Assembly: GCF_036373705.1 (NCBI RefSeq)
Contig: NC_089867.1
Location: 16,083,501-16,147,500 of the forward strand
DNA length: 64,000 nucleotides
Origin: Amia ocellicauda
Lineage: Eukaryota > Chordata > Actinopteri > Amiiformes > Amiidae
Reading direction: 5' to 3'
The notes under the pieces were generated by a model, which ran no database searches, had not been told where the DNA came from, and saw only the letters and a program-made list of their open reading frames with translations. Position numbers and translations under genes: made by a program. Shown piece after piece: positions 36,673 through 50,275 of the stretch (positions within the stretch are counted from its first letter, which is position 1; every line of letters starts with the position of its first letter).

Positions 36673-39600
36673 CTGTGAAATAAAGATGTGAATCAGTTTT
36701 TCAAAATCAGAGAAAATCTTCAATTACATTTCTGAAAAGGTGCTGACAAAACGTTTTATTTCTATTATAACGAATGGATTTCAGAAACAATTAAGCATTA
36801 TATGTGAATTGAATATTGTGATCTCAATTATTGAATAGTTCCAGCATTCTTAACATTAAGAGATATTTGGGTTGTTGAATATCAGTTATGGTGTATCAGT
36901 TCTGTTGTACTGCACCTGCCAAACCAGTCAGCTGATATACTGAACATGGCATTAATTAAACATGAATGTTTAAGGGGTTCAAATGTACCCTGTGATTACA
37001 GCTATTTTACACTTGAAATACTTGTTTGAGTTGCACAGTAACCTCCTAACCAGCCAGGTAGTTACTATGGAAAACCAATCAACGAAACATCTTGCAGTCA
37101 ATAAAATCAAAGATATGGAAGAATGAAATACAAATCCAGGTGATAAGTGTTAGACACTTAATTTTCCATGCTTTCAATACTATCAAAGGAAGGACTTTGG
37201 AGTTTGATAGATCTCTGTGAGATTATCTTTTCTAATTTGAGATTTTGATCAACTCTAATGTTCTTTAGAATAAGAGAAGCAGCAAATGCAAAAAATAAAA
37301 AATAAACTTTCTCCTGCTTTCCATGTCATTTCCAGATAAAAAAGGAAGAAAATGCTTCTATTATGTAAAGTGTGTTATAAGGATTTTACACACACTACAC
37401 ACACTTGAAGATACATGGTACATGGCACCATAGATATCAGTATTTGAATTGTTTCCTTGTTTCCTTTTGTAATATGAATATACATTAAGCATGAAATGGA
37501 CACGTATGTCCAAACATTGCGGTAATGAAAATCACTATATGCAATTGAGCAGGAAGACCTTTAATGACACAGGATACTCTTTCAATGTAAGCAACATCTG
37601 AAACATCTTTGTTTAATGTAATGTAGGGATTTGTAAATTGATAGTTTACAAATACCATACAAACTACATAAATACATAACCTTGCAGTCGTGTCCTGCAG
37701 GGCCGAGACAGAACTATCTGAATTTGAATCATCATTTGCCTCATGCCCTGTAAAATGCATGTACGGTTATGTTCCTGTCTGTTGAATTATTTTCTTTGTA
37801 TTTTCATTTGTCTTCGCTGTATTATGTCAATGTGACAGCTGTCCAATTTTAATTTGGCAGAGCAATGTACAACCAGGAAATCAGTTAATACCAGGAAATA
37901 CATAATTTCACAATTCCAAACTATTGTTGCAGATTTCAACTGAACGTGCCTTCCATTTCTAGAAATTAAAATTGGAAGATAACAGAACGATTTAAAATAA
38001 ACTGAGGGTGGTTTACAGTGCTGTATAGATGATCACCACGATACAATTATTATAACAAAAACTCCAATAGAAACAGGTTGAGGGAAAGACAGGAAAGACA
38101 TCTGTGATGAAGTTAAATCTCAACAAGGAGAGACAAAGGGCTCTTTTACAGTTACTGGCAGGGTGTTCAAAAGGGAGTATACAAGTAAATTAAGGAGTCA
38201 AAGGCATAGTATTCAATTACATTAATTTGGAAATTGATATTCCCTTTAATTAGTACAAGAAAATGTAGTGTTCTTAAATATATTTTTCAAAACAATGTCA
38301 GTGTTGAAAGCCTTGTTTTTTAAATTTGTTTGTAAAATCTCATATCAAGCTCTACATATGAATGAGACTTGTAACAGTTATTGCTGTTTTTTAATAACAT
38401 GACCTTGTACGTATGATACCGGAGATGTGATAAGACTTCAGTGAGACTGAACAAGGTGACTTTGAGAACTCTGTACTAACAGCACAATAGGTCATATACA
38501 GGACATGTATAAGGCCTCTGTCTGCAGAGGATCTTACTTATACTATTAAACAGACGGATCGATATAACAGACTTCACCTCAGGTCCTTATTCCTGATATC
38601 TGATTTTTAAATGCATAATTCTAAATTGAAGACTAGATTGCATTCGGATTCTGTACAGTAAACGATAACATAAAAATCAGATTTAAAATAAAACAATCCT
38701 TTCATTGTACCTTTCTATTGTCCAGGTTGTAGTCAATGGATTAGAAAACAATGTATTAGTATATCTAACATCATACCAGAAGGTTGCAAAAGTTGAAGCA
38801 TTTACAGGATGAATGTATAGGAGAAAAAAGGTAAAGTGAAAGTGGTAATTTGTTTATCTTATCTATAGTGGACGTACTTGCTGGTTTCTCTTGTAAAGAA
38901 AAACAACAAATATGAAGAATCAAAGCATACATTTTAGTGTCAGTAACAATTTCTGTGTTCGGCTCCAAATGATCGTGAAAACACCCCTCCTTTGTAGGCA
39001 AGCACTATATTTCCTTTACTAATCCAAAATAATAATTTCTACATATTAAACTGTGAATCAGTTTGAATGTCATCGACTAAAACAACAAAAAATAGTTGTT
39101 TTAAAAGTCTTATAAAGAAATGAAAGTGGAAGACATACCTTAATGAAAAGCTCTTTGTCATTCCTCAGGCTCTTGAGCATAAATGGTTGTTGAAACACTC
39201 CTTTGAGCTAGTCAAACTTTAACCGAAAGGACATTTTATTGGACCTAATGATTTGCTAATGGTTATCATTTTAGATGAACAGTCATCATATGACACAGAT
39301 GGGAAGCGCAAACTGTAGTTTTAATTTACAGAAACAATGATTACAATATTAGGTATTTACAATGTCACTAAGAAGGTGATTCAGGAGCTGATATTTTCCA
39401 ATATAAAGGCAATAGTTTATTCACTCTGCTCAGAATATATTTGCCACTGAGGTTTGTTATAGTATTCTTTCAACTGACATTTTAAAAAATCAGGCAAATG
39501 TTTGTATCTGAGAAATATATAAATATAATTGCAGCTTCTAATGTTAAGAATGATAATGAAAAGGAGTAATTACTCTTTTGAACTTGCATTCAACTGGATT

Positions 39601-39730
39601 ACATGTGACACAGTAGTTGTTGCTCTTAATAGGAAAAAAATACTTAAAATAAACATAAAATAACCTTTTTAAACCTTTGAAACAAAGCACTTTATAGGGA
39701 AGCAAATACAGGTCAAGCGGTCAGAAAAAT
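36673..39730. other. CDH17 upstream region, no gene seen
   Basis: The exon carrying the CDH17 start is preceded by an acceptor (CACAG at its 5' edge), so a non-coding first exon and the promoter should lie in this stretch. I could not place them. No other exons or complete repeats are recognised. Confidence 0.4.
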
Positions 39731-39734
39731 ATTT

Positions 39735-40420
39735 AAGATACTACTGTAGTGGCTGAGGCAGAAAAGCCTCTAGATCAAGACACCATCTTCAAGTTCAACA
39801 AGTCAATTTATGGAGGGAGAAAACAGACAAGAAAGGAAACAGGATGACATCAGAGAAGGAACAAGAGAAGTGATGGGCAGAGTAGTTTAAATTAATTCTT
39901 AATAGAGAAGATGCAACAGAGAACACGGATATTGCAAAGGCACCAGAAGATATGGAAATCAAAATAGAGGGAAGAGCTGATGCTTATAAGGAACGTCTGT
40001 AAGACTGGCACAAATGAACCACTGTGAAAATTCCCAAGAAAGGTGGCATCACTCTCGTATCAACTAGCATGGTACCACCCTACTGTCCGTGACGGGAAGG
40101 GATTTTGTGCGATCATCTTCATACACATTGTTTGTAGGATTTTGTAGTGACTCTCTGAAGACACACGAGAGAAATGAACTGGCTACATTTAGGGAACAAA
40201 GAGGATGTATAGATCGCATTTTCACTTTCATAAACATAATTGTGTGCAGTGGAGTGGCAGAGAGAATTGAACATAAACTTTATAGACTCTCAAACAGCCC
40301 TTGATAGTGTCCATGGAGGCAATCTCTGGAAAACACTGCAGCATATGGAATCCCCTTACAATAAGCTGTGCTAATCCCAGACTTTATTGACATCACTTAC
40401 TGCCTTAAAGTGACACGGCT
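39735..40420 (+). mobile_element. Non-LTR retrotransposon relic, reverse transcriptase part
   Basis: Plus-strand pieces in shifting frames match the fingers and palm of an RTE-like LINE reverse transcriptase: KIPKKGGITLVST at about 40,027-40,065, then ELATFREQRGCIDRIFTF near 40,170-40,225 (family form EQAGFRxxRGCIDQIFTL), then ALDSVHGGNLWKTLQH near 40,295-40,345 (family form AFDSVHRESLWKILRH). Stops and frameshifts show it is dead. The 3' end of a similar element is at 16,755-16,960. Confidence 0.7.
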
Positions 40421-41827
40421 GAAATAGGAACATTAGAATCATATGTCTTAAATCTTTGCAAACATAATTCTGTTTGTAAACCCCAGATTTCTGATGTATT
40501 TTCAGTAGGTTAGGGCACTTAAACTGGAGCAATCCTTTAAAACATCTGGCTCTTAGTGCTAAAAGATTTTTTTTAATCTTATAGGACAGAATTAGACACA
40601 CACACCCTATTTATTTAGCACAGTTATGAACTGGAGGTCAAAATGCAGACTGAAAGTACAGTTAGCTGAAAGAGATCTGAAAGAGAGAGCAATCCAGGCT
40701 TTCAGTACTAAAGCAGACTTTAAACTATGGCATCCTATACTCAGATCAGAGCTAATCTATCAGGGCTAATTCAGTGTTGATACCAGAAGTGACAGATGAT
40801 GCTGATAAGACTCACTATTTTGACTTCATGTTAAATGACCAATAATCTTGAAATAGAAGTTAACCATTTTCATCTGTTGCTTATGTTTCATTTGAACTAT
40901 ATACAATACTTTGTTTTTGTGTATTTCTGTTTACTTGTCTGATATTTTCAGAAGCCAAATTAAAAACAGAAATTGTCTTTCGTGAATGAAGCATTTCACT
41001 TAACTATTCACTAAACTATTTCACTAAACTCTTAGGCATTGTATAACAGCTATACAATTGTGCAATTTTGCCATTGTACCAAAGCTTTCTAAAGATTTTG
41101 AGTTGAGCTGCTTTACAATATGAAAACACGCACAAAATCAGATTCAATAGATGCAAAGTGTAAAAAAATATGTATTTGTTTCCAAAGAACACAGAGACCA
41201 CTTAATGAAAAATATAAAACTTAAAAAATAAATCCAGAATGTGCTTTAGCTACATAGAAAAGCTGCTCATCACCCTATTAGATTTGTTTAAGGATGTCAT
41301 TACAGTCTTAAAGCACTTTGGATTAGAATCATATTTTATGGAGAAAATATGAATTGTGCGTGTCTTTAGCTCAACAATCTGTGCAAGTCGCTATAAAGAC
41401 TTTCAAACATTACAACACTGACATGTATTTGTTCTCCCAAGTTTCTGAAGGAGTGATAAGGAATATATCAAGCTAACCGATGAACAGCAGAAGTATACAT
41501 CAGAATCTGTTCTATATCATCAATCGAGCTATCAGTTTGGCACTGCCATTGACTGTGCATACATGCGAGTTTTTGTTGCTCCAAAGGTGCTTTAACTGAC
41601 ACATGTAAATGGATGAGACAACAATGGTTTTACATACACAAGGTCTCACCATTTTTGTCCAAGTAGGACTCAGGGTCTAAGGGGAAAGTGAAATTTGACA
41701 TACTTCAAACAGAGCCTAAATCCACAATAATTAAATTTGAAACATGTAATGAAAACAATTATACTAATATATCATGAATTTTTTACTTTGTTTCCTTCAC
41801 AGTCATTGCATATGTTCTAAGTGCTAC
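40421..41827. other. Intergenic between LINE relic and GEM
   Basis: AT-rich, with no exon, RNA gene or repeat that I can support. Confidence 0.45.
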
Positions 41828-41833
41828 TTTATT
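41828..41833 (-). terminator. Candidate GEM poly(A) signal
   Basis: AATAAA on the minus strand about 390 nt past the GEM stop codon, consistent with a short 3' UTR. Confidence 0.45.
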
Positions 41834-42221
41834 TTAAGTGGTTTGGCAATGACATTTTAATCATGCGTTTCAATCGTGTGCTTTAGTAGCCTGTTTGGCA
41901 GCTGCAGAGCTTGGAAAAGAAGAAAGTCCTTAAATAATACAGCAAGCCCATCAGGACAAACATGGTAAGGATTTGTCTTTGTCACACCATTGCAGTATTT
42001 AAGTCTAACCCATTTAAAATTGTCACTTAAAGCACAACATTTGGCATAACTGAAACCCCCATGTAGACACAGCCACTGTTGCCCAAGTACAGTTCTGAAG
42101 ATAAACCCCAACATTGTAAATTCCCAAGCAGTTTTTCATTTCTCAAAGACTGTGTTCATAGTGCTGCTGTACCGTTTTGTAATGCACTCTAATATAGATT
42201 GACGAAAGTCCACTTGTTGGT

Positions 42222-44268
42222 TTATAACACCGAAAGATCATGGCAAGACTTGGATCTCAGTCGGAACGCCATGTTCTGATTGTTCTTGGCAACAATTCTG
42301 TCCAGGAACCGTTTGGCTTTCTTGGGAATACTCTCCCTCCTCTTATTGAGCGCCATCCGCCTCTGGTTGTCTTCCTTGCTGTCCCGCCGGAGACGAATCT
42401 GACGCACAATGCCTTCAAACATCTCCCGAACATTGTGCGGCACGGCAGCTGATGTCTCTATGAACTTGCAGTCAAACACCACTGCACATGTTCTGCCTTC
42501 TGCAAAAACATTAGAAATACAAGTTTCACCTTCTGAAACAGAAAGTGGGGTAAACAGTTAGGTTTTCCCTACTGCCTGTGTGCTGATATGATAGTATTGA
42601 ATCAATGCTCTTGTCAATTTCTGTTTAATATGTGCAGATGTGTTGCTATAATATTGTTCATGTAAATTTGCTTTGCATTGTTAATGAGTTGACAAATGTG
42701 TACAATTACAGATTTAGCATCTATGTCATTATGTTTCACAGGTCTTTCAGAGTTGCACAAATCTTTGGACAAATTCATAAGTTCTCCAGTCCTTGGATAT
42801 GCTGATTACAACTGGCAATTTTCTACCTGCCCATATGTTTTTAGTATTTGCTATTAAATTAATAATTATATGTTGGTAACAGTTTTTGATTCTGGTCTGA
42901 AAGGTATTAAAATTGGCCTGTACAGATATTGTTTCCACATTTAACACTTGTGCATTTCTCTAACATCTATTTAATCATCTTCATATAACTGTATCATATT
43001 AAGCCTTAATAGAAATGGTAAAGCTACAATATTTTCCCATGCCAGTTAGATGTGTACTGTGGTAAACATTCATAAGACAAGAGCACCCTAACCTGTCACT
43101 GACACTTCTCTGCATCTCACAAGGTCACTCTTATTGCCAACGAGGATGATGGGGATATCTTCTGCCTGCCTAGCTCTCCGCAGCTGGATTCGCAGTTCGG
43201 AGGCTCTCTCAAAGCTCGCTCTGTCAGTGATTGAGTATACAATTAGGTATGCGTCTCCTGCCTGCATGCACTGCTCTTGGCTCCAGCTTTCCTCCTCCTG
43301 AAAAAGCGTAAGACATTTCAACTTTAGTCAGTTATTAACAATTGATATCACAACCTTCCAAAGATATTTCTGCCTATGGAAAGTGAAGGGACAAGAATGA
43401 TCTGGTACAGTATTTGCAAAATACTCCCTTAATCAAACATCTATGTCTCTGTGTTGATGCTAAATTACATTTTAAAATATATTTAGAAAATCTGTAGCCA
43501 ATCGATACTGTGCAGCTTAGGAACACATTATATAGAAAATATAATATAGCAGGTGCTGATCAATGTACACATATGTACACATATGAGCGAGGTAGAGAGC
43601 ATTTATTTCAACTGTTCCAAATCAATCCCTGCACCATGAGAAACCCTTACCTCAGTAACCCACGTATCCAATAAAGTAATTGTTGCGCTTTCTCCATCTA
43701 CTGTCAGAGTTTGCACATAAGTGTTTTCTGGATTTAAAACAAAAATAGATTATTAATTATTATTATTATTTTGATTTTCTGCAAAAAGTATTCTGAGCTA
43801 AAAGATATTGAACGCAATAAACATATTATCCTTTGTTTATGTACAATATGCTTCAAATACTAAATTTACAAAACAAAATTATGGTTGCTGTTAAAGCTAA
43901 CTACAACAACAATAATTATAATAATAACCTCCACATAGGACACCATCACTGTCCATGCTGTCCTGGGCACCAGCAAAAATGTTGGCTAATGTAGACTTTC
44001 CAACTCTGTTCTCTCCAATTAAAACAACTCTGTAGAGGTTGCTGCCAGACTCGGAAGTGACTGAATCTGAAGAGTCTGAAGACGAGTCTGAAGATGACCA
44101 CCTTTGCCTACAAGTGTCGCTGCTGTTGGTATACGACGTGGAGCGTACAACATGAGATGAAAGCACAGGGTTTTTGGATAGTAGATTCCCATCTGTAGAA
44201 ATACTCCAGCGATGCTGCCGAGGCTGCAGACAGAAACTCCTCCGCCTCGTGGATGCATTTAGAGTCAT
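42222..44268 (-). CDS. GEM: GEM, RGK-family GTP-binding protein
   Basis: GEM is an inducible Ras-like GTPase that binds Ca2+-channel beta subunits, lowers Ca2+ current and influences Rho-kinase signalling at the membrane and cytoskeleton. Coding exons in order: 43929-44268 (exon edge 44,272), 43651-43727, 43093-43297, 42222-42499; 299 aa (human 296). It has a Ser-rich N-terminal extension and the G1 loop GENRVGKS. The RGK-type G3 lacks DxxG (LLDTWVTE). It also has NKSD (G4), ETSAA (G5) and the C-terminal KSCHDLSVL, part of the calmodulin/14-3-3-binding tail without a CAAX box. These features separate it from RAS and match GEM better than RAD or REM. The exon 1 donor (GTTATT) is weak but in phase. 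The start is the conserved MTLN, preceded by an acceptor 4 nt upstream, so the 5' UTR begins elsewhere (see 51,220). Confidence 0.96.
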
Positions 44269-44689
44269 CTTTCTGAAAGACAAAAATGAAAGCAACATAG
44301 CAAAGATATCAAAGCATGCAAAGATAATAAATCATGTATTTTCATAAAGTGCCAACAAATTCCATTAGTTTTGAATATTAATGAAAGGTAACAATTCATT
44401 ACAAGTAATACTATAAATTATAGTTTAGTAAATTGTCAGGTAAGTCACTAACAGCTAGTGTATGATTTATTAATTAGAATTTTAATATATTTTGTCTGCA
44501 TGTGAGTGATATCAGTGATAGTTTGTAATTGAACTGCGCCGTAAAGACACTCCTCCTCCACCTAGTAGAGCAATAAGCTCACCACACCAAAAGACGCGGG
44601 AGGTTTATCACTGCACTGATTTGCAGAAGGGTGTAACGAGCTCATGTACACGATGAGCCCCATTACTTATGCATCAGTATTAAAGCATG

Positions 44690-44935
44690 TAGGTTAGTAG
44701 CTGTAGTATAGTGGTGCTCTGTGGTAACGATACAGTAAGGTGTGGTGTAGCATGGAAACACTTGGTAAAATAGTTTACAATGGTAATAACATAGTAATAT
44801 ATGTTAAAGTGTAGTATGGTGTAGCATTGTAAAAATTTAATAAAATGGTCTAAATATGGTAAAATCATGAGGACAATATGGTCAAAACATGGTATAAATA
44901 TGGCAAAATACTGGTAAAAACGTGGTAATACCATG
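44690..44935. repeat. Degenerate minisatellite (ATGGTAAAA-type)
   Basis: About 20 imperfect units around ATGGTAAAA or ATGGTAATA, 10-13 bp each, in the proposed GEM intron 1. Confidence 0.7.
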
Positions 44936-47551
44936 CATAAGATTAAAGTATATGCACAAACACATACACACAGCCCCCATATGGGCTAAAGATCCATACA
45001 ACTCCCATCTCCTATGACTGCCCCCAACCTCAGGCATACATTTATCACAGATATATACCCCAGAAATGTGTGCGCTGCCACCACATTTATTTCCCAGGGA
45101 GGTTGGTAGATATTGTGCTAACAAATGGTTAACCAGGGTGGAGGGGAAACAGGTCATTAGTGGCAGTTCTTAAGATTGATCTTAATTTATTAAAACAAGA
45201 AACTCACATCCACACTCTTCTGTGAGAAAGTGGTGGTAGTTAGCATATAGAATAACTACTATAAAAAAGCCCAGAGAGTCCCCTACTCAAATATCAAAAA
45301 GGAACAAATCTAGGAAACAAAAATAAACCAATTGCAAGCCAATTATAATCATCAAAGAAAAAAATATAAGAAAATCAACCCCAGGGCTCAATTAAGTCCA
45401 AGTCAAAAAGACCCACCAGGGGCCCGAAGCCACACCCTACCCCTCTCACAGACTTCCTAAATCAATGCCTTTATTAATTAATCCCCAAGCAGGTATTATT
45501 AGCCACTCGCACATAAATGTCACATACATTTACACACCAAGTATCACTTTACAATAAATACATAATTCTACTGATATCATTTACTAAACATTCAATACTT
45601 AAAAATATAAGAAAACTATAATTAGGGTGGCATAGGACTGATGTTAATTTAATCCAGGCACATGTAATTAATATGCATTCAAAGAATATAGAATAGGATT
45701 AGTCTTATTTTGCTGCAGTATCACAGTCTTAGATTGAACCAGGGCACAAATATACAACCACAAGGGAGAGGGAGGGGCCCGATTAGAGTCCAGGTCAATC
45801 TCAAGATACACAAATCAATTACCGTCCATCAGAGGTAGTAACTTATAGTTCTGTACAGCTTGTCATTGCAGGAGATTCACATCCCTTTAAATCCACTGCA
45901 AAACCTGCTGGCACAAGTTCTGTCTCCAAGATAACAAATCCAGCGTCTTTCCCGGCGGCTTCATGACAAACACAAACACAAACACAGTTCCCGGCCCCTG
46001 CTCCTCTGTCATGTGTTGTTAAACCACTCTTCTTTTATAGCCAACTCACTGGAAATTAACACATATTGACTCATTTAGATCCCAATTAAAACACAAAAGG
46101 GAGTACAAATGGCTTTTTAGGCATGTTACCAAAGTCTTCAGTCTCTGCAAGCGATAAGTGCTGCACGGAGGAGTGTATTTTTAGGGTCCCAACATTGTTG
46201 TCAATGGGATTTCTGGTGTTTTCCATAGATTATAAATCAATCAAGATTGTTAAATTCGTACTAAAAGTAACGTATCTGAAAACAGTCACACTATGACAAA
46301 TTGAATCAAAGTACTGTTCGGGGTGTCTTTTAACATATATACAGATATGTTGCAGTGCACATTTTGATGGGTCAGTGCAGACTATACCTTGAACAATTGT
46401 AAATGTACATCATCATTTAACTGTGTGGACCGACATTCACATCTGTACAATAAGTGATTTTGGAGAAGAACACTGTTGAAATATATCAAAACATTATAGG
46501 CTTAGTAAAATGCAACATGGCCGCAAATCCAGAGTGATCTATCAGTGCTATTTTAGCTGTGGTACAAGACCACACCGCTCTACCGTTATTATTACATTTT
46601 ATATTTTTTGTGCAACTTTTTATATGCTGATTTTCATTGGTTCCAGTCAACCATCTTGGATTTAAAAAACTCTATAAATGAATGTCTAAGTAAGCGGACA
46701 TGACCATGGTCAGATGTTACACATTTAAGTGCTCCAGTGGTTCTGGTGTAAGATTGTTTTTCTTTTACTAAAAACATATAATCCAACATGGCAGTTATGC
46801 ATCACATCCAATCAAATCCAGTCTGAACATTTGCTCAAGGTACAACAAAGACATGTGAAGTTTAAAGTCAACAGGTTCAAATGTTCTAGTATTTTTTTCA
46901 GGATGAATATCAGATTCCAGAATTTTGACCAAAACCGAGAAAGAAAGAAAAGGACACTTACTAGAACTTGCATGTATTCAATTTAATGAGTTGTATCTAG
47001 TTTCTATGTTTTAGGAAATATTTTGCACACTTTGCATGTAGCCACAATGTGGCAATAGAGTACTACAATTTAACATATGGACACCATCATTTCATTGTCT
47101 CAATATTAAAAGCATGTATTATGATTGGTCATTGGTTGTCATTTTATGATTAATCACTTTATTTCAGTATTGGACATTATATCATCAGAGGTCTGTATTC
47201 TACTTTGAAGTTTCTTCAGTCTACAATATGCCCGCATGCTTGACTGACTACAACTTAAATGTTATTAAATGTATTTAACTTATAGGTTGAACATATATTG
47301 GAGACATCACCATCTATATTCAACCTAAAAAATAAACATATAGATTACAAACTAAAATATAATTAAAATATATTGTATGTATTTGAATTATCAAAAAATA
47401 GGCAATTTTGGCATACAGAACATATAAGGATATCAAATGTATGGTTTCCTTACTCTCTAACCAGTAATATATAAATGCAAATCAAATATGTTATAACTGC
47501 TGCATTTATACCTTTACTCAAGATAGTAGCAATTATGATAGAGCTGATTTA
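44936..47551. other. Proposed GEM intron 1, no gene seen
   Basis: Mostly AT-rich. The part from about 45,000 to 46,200 is more C-rich on the plus strand and may be an old repeat, but I could define no termini, coding remnant or promoter. Confidence 0.4.
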
Positions 47552-47782
47552 TACAGTGAGGGAAAAAAGTATTTGATCCCCTGCTGATTATGTATGTTTG
47601 CCCACTGACAAAGAAATGATCAGTCTATAATTTCAATGGTAGGTGTATTTTAACAGTGAGAGACAGAATAACAACAACAAAAATCCAGAAAAACGCATTT
47701 CAAAAAAGTTATAAATTGATTTGCATGTTAATGAGGGAAATAAGTATTTGATCCCCTATCAATCAGCAAGATTTCTGGCTCC

Positions 47783-47879
47783 CAGGTGTCTTTTATACAG
47801 GTAACGAGCTGAGATTAGGAGCACTCTCTTAAAGGGAGTGCTCCTAATCTCAGCTCGTTACCTGTATAAAAGACACCTG
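47783..47879. repeat. Perfect 44-bp-arm hairpin, Tc1 copy 2
   Basis: The arms 47,783-47,826 and 47,836-47,879 are exact reverse complements around a 9-nt loop. They lie about 40 nt before the transposase start codon. Confidence 0.93.
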
Positions 47880-47921
47880 TCCACAGAAGCAATCAATCAA
47901 TCAGATTCCAAACTCTCCACC

Positions 47922-48931
47922 ATGGCCAAGACCAAAGAGCTGTCCAAGGATGTCAGGGACAAGATTGTAGACCTACACAAGGCTGGAATGGGATACAAGA
48001 CCATCGCCAAGCAGCTTGGTGAGAAGGTGACAAGAGTTAGTGCGATTATTCGCAAATTGAAGAAACACAAAATAACTGTCAGTCTCCCTCGGTCTGTGGC
48101 TTCATGCAAGATCTCACCTCGTGGAGTTTCAATGATCATGAGAACGGTGAGGAATCAGCCCAGAACTACACGGGAGGATCTTGTTAATGATCTCAAGGCA
48201 GCTGGGACCATAGTCACCAAGAAAACAATTGGTAACACACTACGCTGTGAAGGACTGAAATCCTGCAGCGCCCGCAAGGTCCCCCTGCTCAAGAAAGCAC
48301 ATGTACAGGCCCGTCTGAAGTTTGCCAACATCTGAATGATTCAGAGGAGAACTGGGTGAAAGTGTTGTGGTCAGATGAGACCAAAATCAAGCTCTTTGGC
48401 ATCAACTCAACTCGCTGTGTTTGGAGGAGGAGGAATGACCCCAAGAACACCATCCCCACCATCAAACATGGAGGTGGAAACATTATGCTTTGGGGGTGTT
48501 TTTCTGCTAAGGGGACAGGACAACTGCACCGCATCAAAGGGACGATGGACGGGGCCATGTACCGTCAAATCTTGGGTGAGAACCTCCTTCCCTCAGCCAG
48601 GGCATTGAAAATGGGTCGTGGATGGCTATTCCAGCATGACAATGACCCAAAACACACAGCCAAGGCAACAAAGGAGTGGCTCAAGAAGAAGCACATTAAG
48701 GTCCTGGAGTGGCCTAGCCAGTCTCCAGACCTTAATCCCATAGAAAATCTGTGGAGGGAGCTGAAGGTTCGAGTTGCTAAACGTCAGCCTCGAAACCTTA
48801 ATGACTTGGAGAGGATCTGCAAAGAGGAGTGGGACAAAATCCCTCCTGAGATGTGTGCAAACCTGGTGGCCAACTACAAGAAACGTCTGACCTCTGTGAT
48901 TGCCAACAAGGGTTTTGCCACCAAGTTCTAA
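47922..48931 (+). pseudogene. Tc1 transposase, 4-bp deletion
   Basis: It starts at ATG 47922 with the same N-terminus as copy 1. Compared with copy 1, four bases are missing at about 48,328-48,331, which gives an immediate stop in the original frame at 48,333-48,335. The catalytic part ([31 protein letters not shown]) is open in the next frame. The site broken in copy 1 is intact here, and the site broken here is intact in copy 1. Confidence 0.93.
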
Positions 48932-50204
48932 GTCGAAGGGGTCAAATACTTATTTCCCTCATTAACATGCAAATCAATTTATAACTTTTTTGAAATGCGT
49001 TTTTCTGGATTTTTTTGTTGTTATTCTGTCTCTCACTGTTAAAATACACCTACCATTAAAATTATAGACTGATCATTTCTTTGTCAGTGGGCAAACGTAC
49101 AAAATCAGCAGGGGATCAAATACTTTTTTCCCTCACTGTATATTATTATTATTTACGTTTGTACATTTTTATTTTTATACTGTTAACACAGGATAGGATT
49201 AGGGTATCTGTAACTGAACTGTGCAAACCAGGGCTTTGGAGCGGAGCTAATGCAAGGAAGATTTTCCTGCTCCAACCTTTTTATCCAAAATATTTATGCC
49301 TAAAGCCTCAACTGAGATGGGAATGTTGGGAAGCAAACCTGGAAACTATTAAAAAAAATCTGTTTTGTAGAATTTGACCTGTCTGCTTTTTTATCAAATT
49401 GATCTCATAGATTGTCTGTTTCTAAGTTTCTGATACACCTGATGGGACAGGGCCGATCTAGTACGGGGTACTTTAGTAACCTTGCTGACATCACTTAGTT
49501 GTCCAGCAGCCAAGGGAGTAATCTTCTATATATACAATGGTATGTTTGTTAGAAAACCTTCAGATTTGTCTTCCCGACTGGCATCTCCAGAGCGCTTCAT
49601 TATTCTTCATTAGTCCACCTGTCTATAAGGGAGAAAATGTCTCACTATCACAAAACAATCTTTCAGGAATTTTACATTTTAAGTTAATTATAAAATATTA
49701 CTATATTCTATGTTTCAACATTTTACGTTTGATTTCAGTTTGACTTAATGTCTCTTAATGGTCATTATTTTTCATTCTTCATGGCCTTCAAGCATTTGAG
49801 GGATTTAGTGCAGGTGGAAAAAGTCAGAATTAAGTTTCAGATAAAATATTCATGTTTTGCAAATCAGTGATATCCCTTTCTTTCAAATAATTATTATACA
49901 GTTAATTGTTTAATTGGAGCTGGATCGTGGATCGCAGCTGCAGCGCCACACACTGGATGGGCGGAGTTCAACCACTCTGCTGCTCCAAGTCTCTGGTGCA
50001 AATGACTAAACAGTCAATGGATTGAACATAACCAGGAGATTTGGAAGACAGGGACATTTTTTTATTTGCACTTAAAAAGGTTGAAAAAAACAATCACATC
50101 AATACAAACATTTGAATATACAATAATTTATAGAATAAATCATATATTTAGATTTCTGTAATGAATTTCTAAAACAGCGAACAAGCAAGAAAGGTTGGAG
50201 ACAA

Positions 50205-50275
50205 TACAATTGATTATCGCCTTGGATAAAACTAAAATCGTCTGCTAATTTACTTCATAATAATAAGAAACTAAA
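50205..50275 (+). repeat. SINE/LINE tail remnant (L2 type)
   Basis: CGCCTTGGATAA, an intervening AACTAAAAT, then CGTCTGCTAA and an AATAATAAG-type run. This is the conserved fish SINE/L2 tail with a small change in the middle. No head is recognisable. Confidence 0.5.

Larger units (their letters stand above)
47554..49138 (+). mobile_element. Tc1-like element, copy 2 (DD34E)
   Basis: The 1585-bp element is flanked by TA at 47,552-47,553 and 49,139-49,140, with the same IR/DR termini, hairpin and transposase as copy 1 and only scattered differences. It lies in the proposed GEM intron 1, in the orientation opposite to GEM. Confidence 0.96.

Noticed and set aside
22307-49138. The two similar 1.6-kb blocks as a segmental duplication
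   Set aside because: Similarity stops exactly at the transposon termini with TA on each side, so they are separate insertions.
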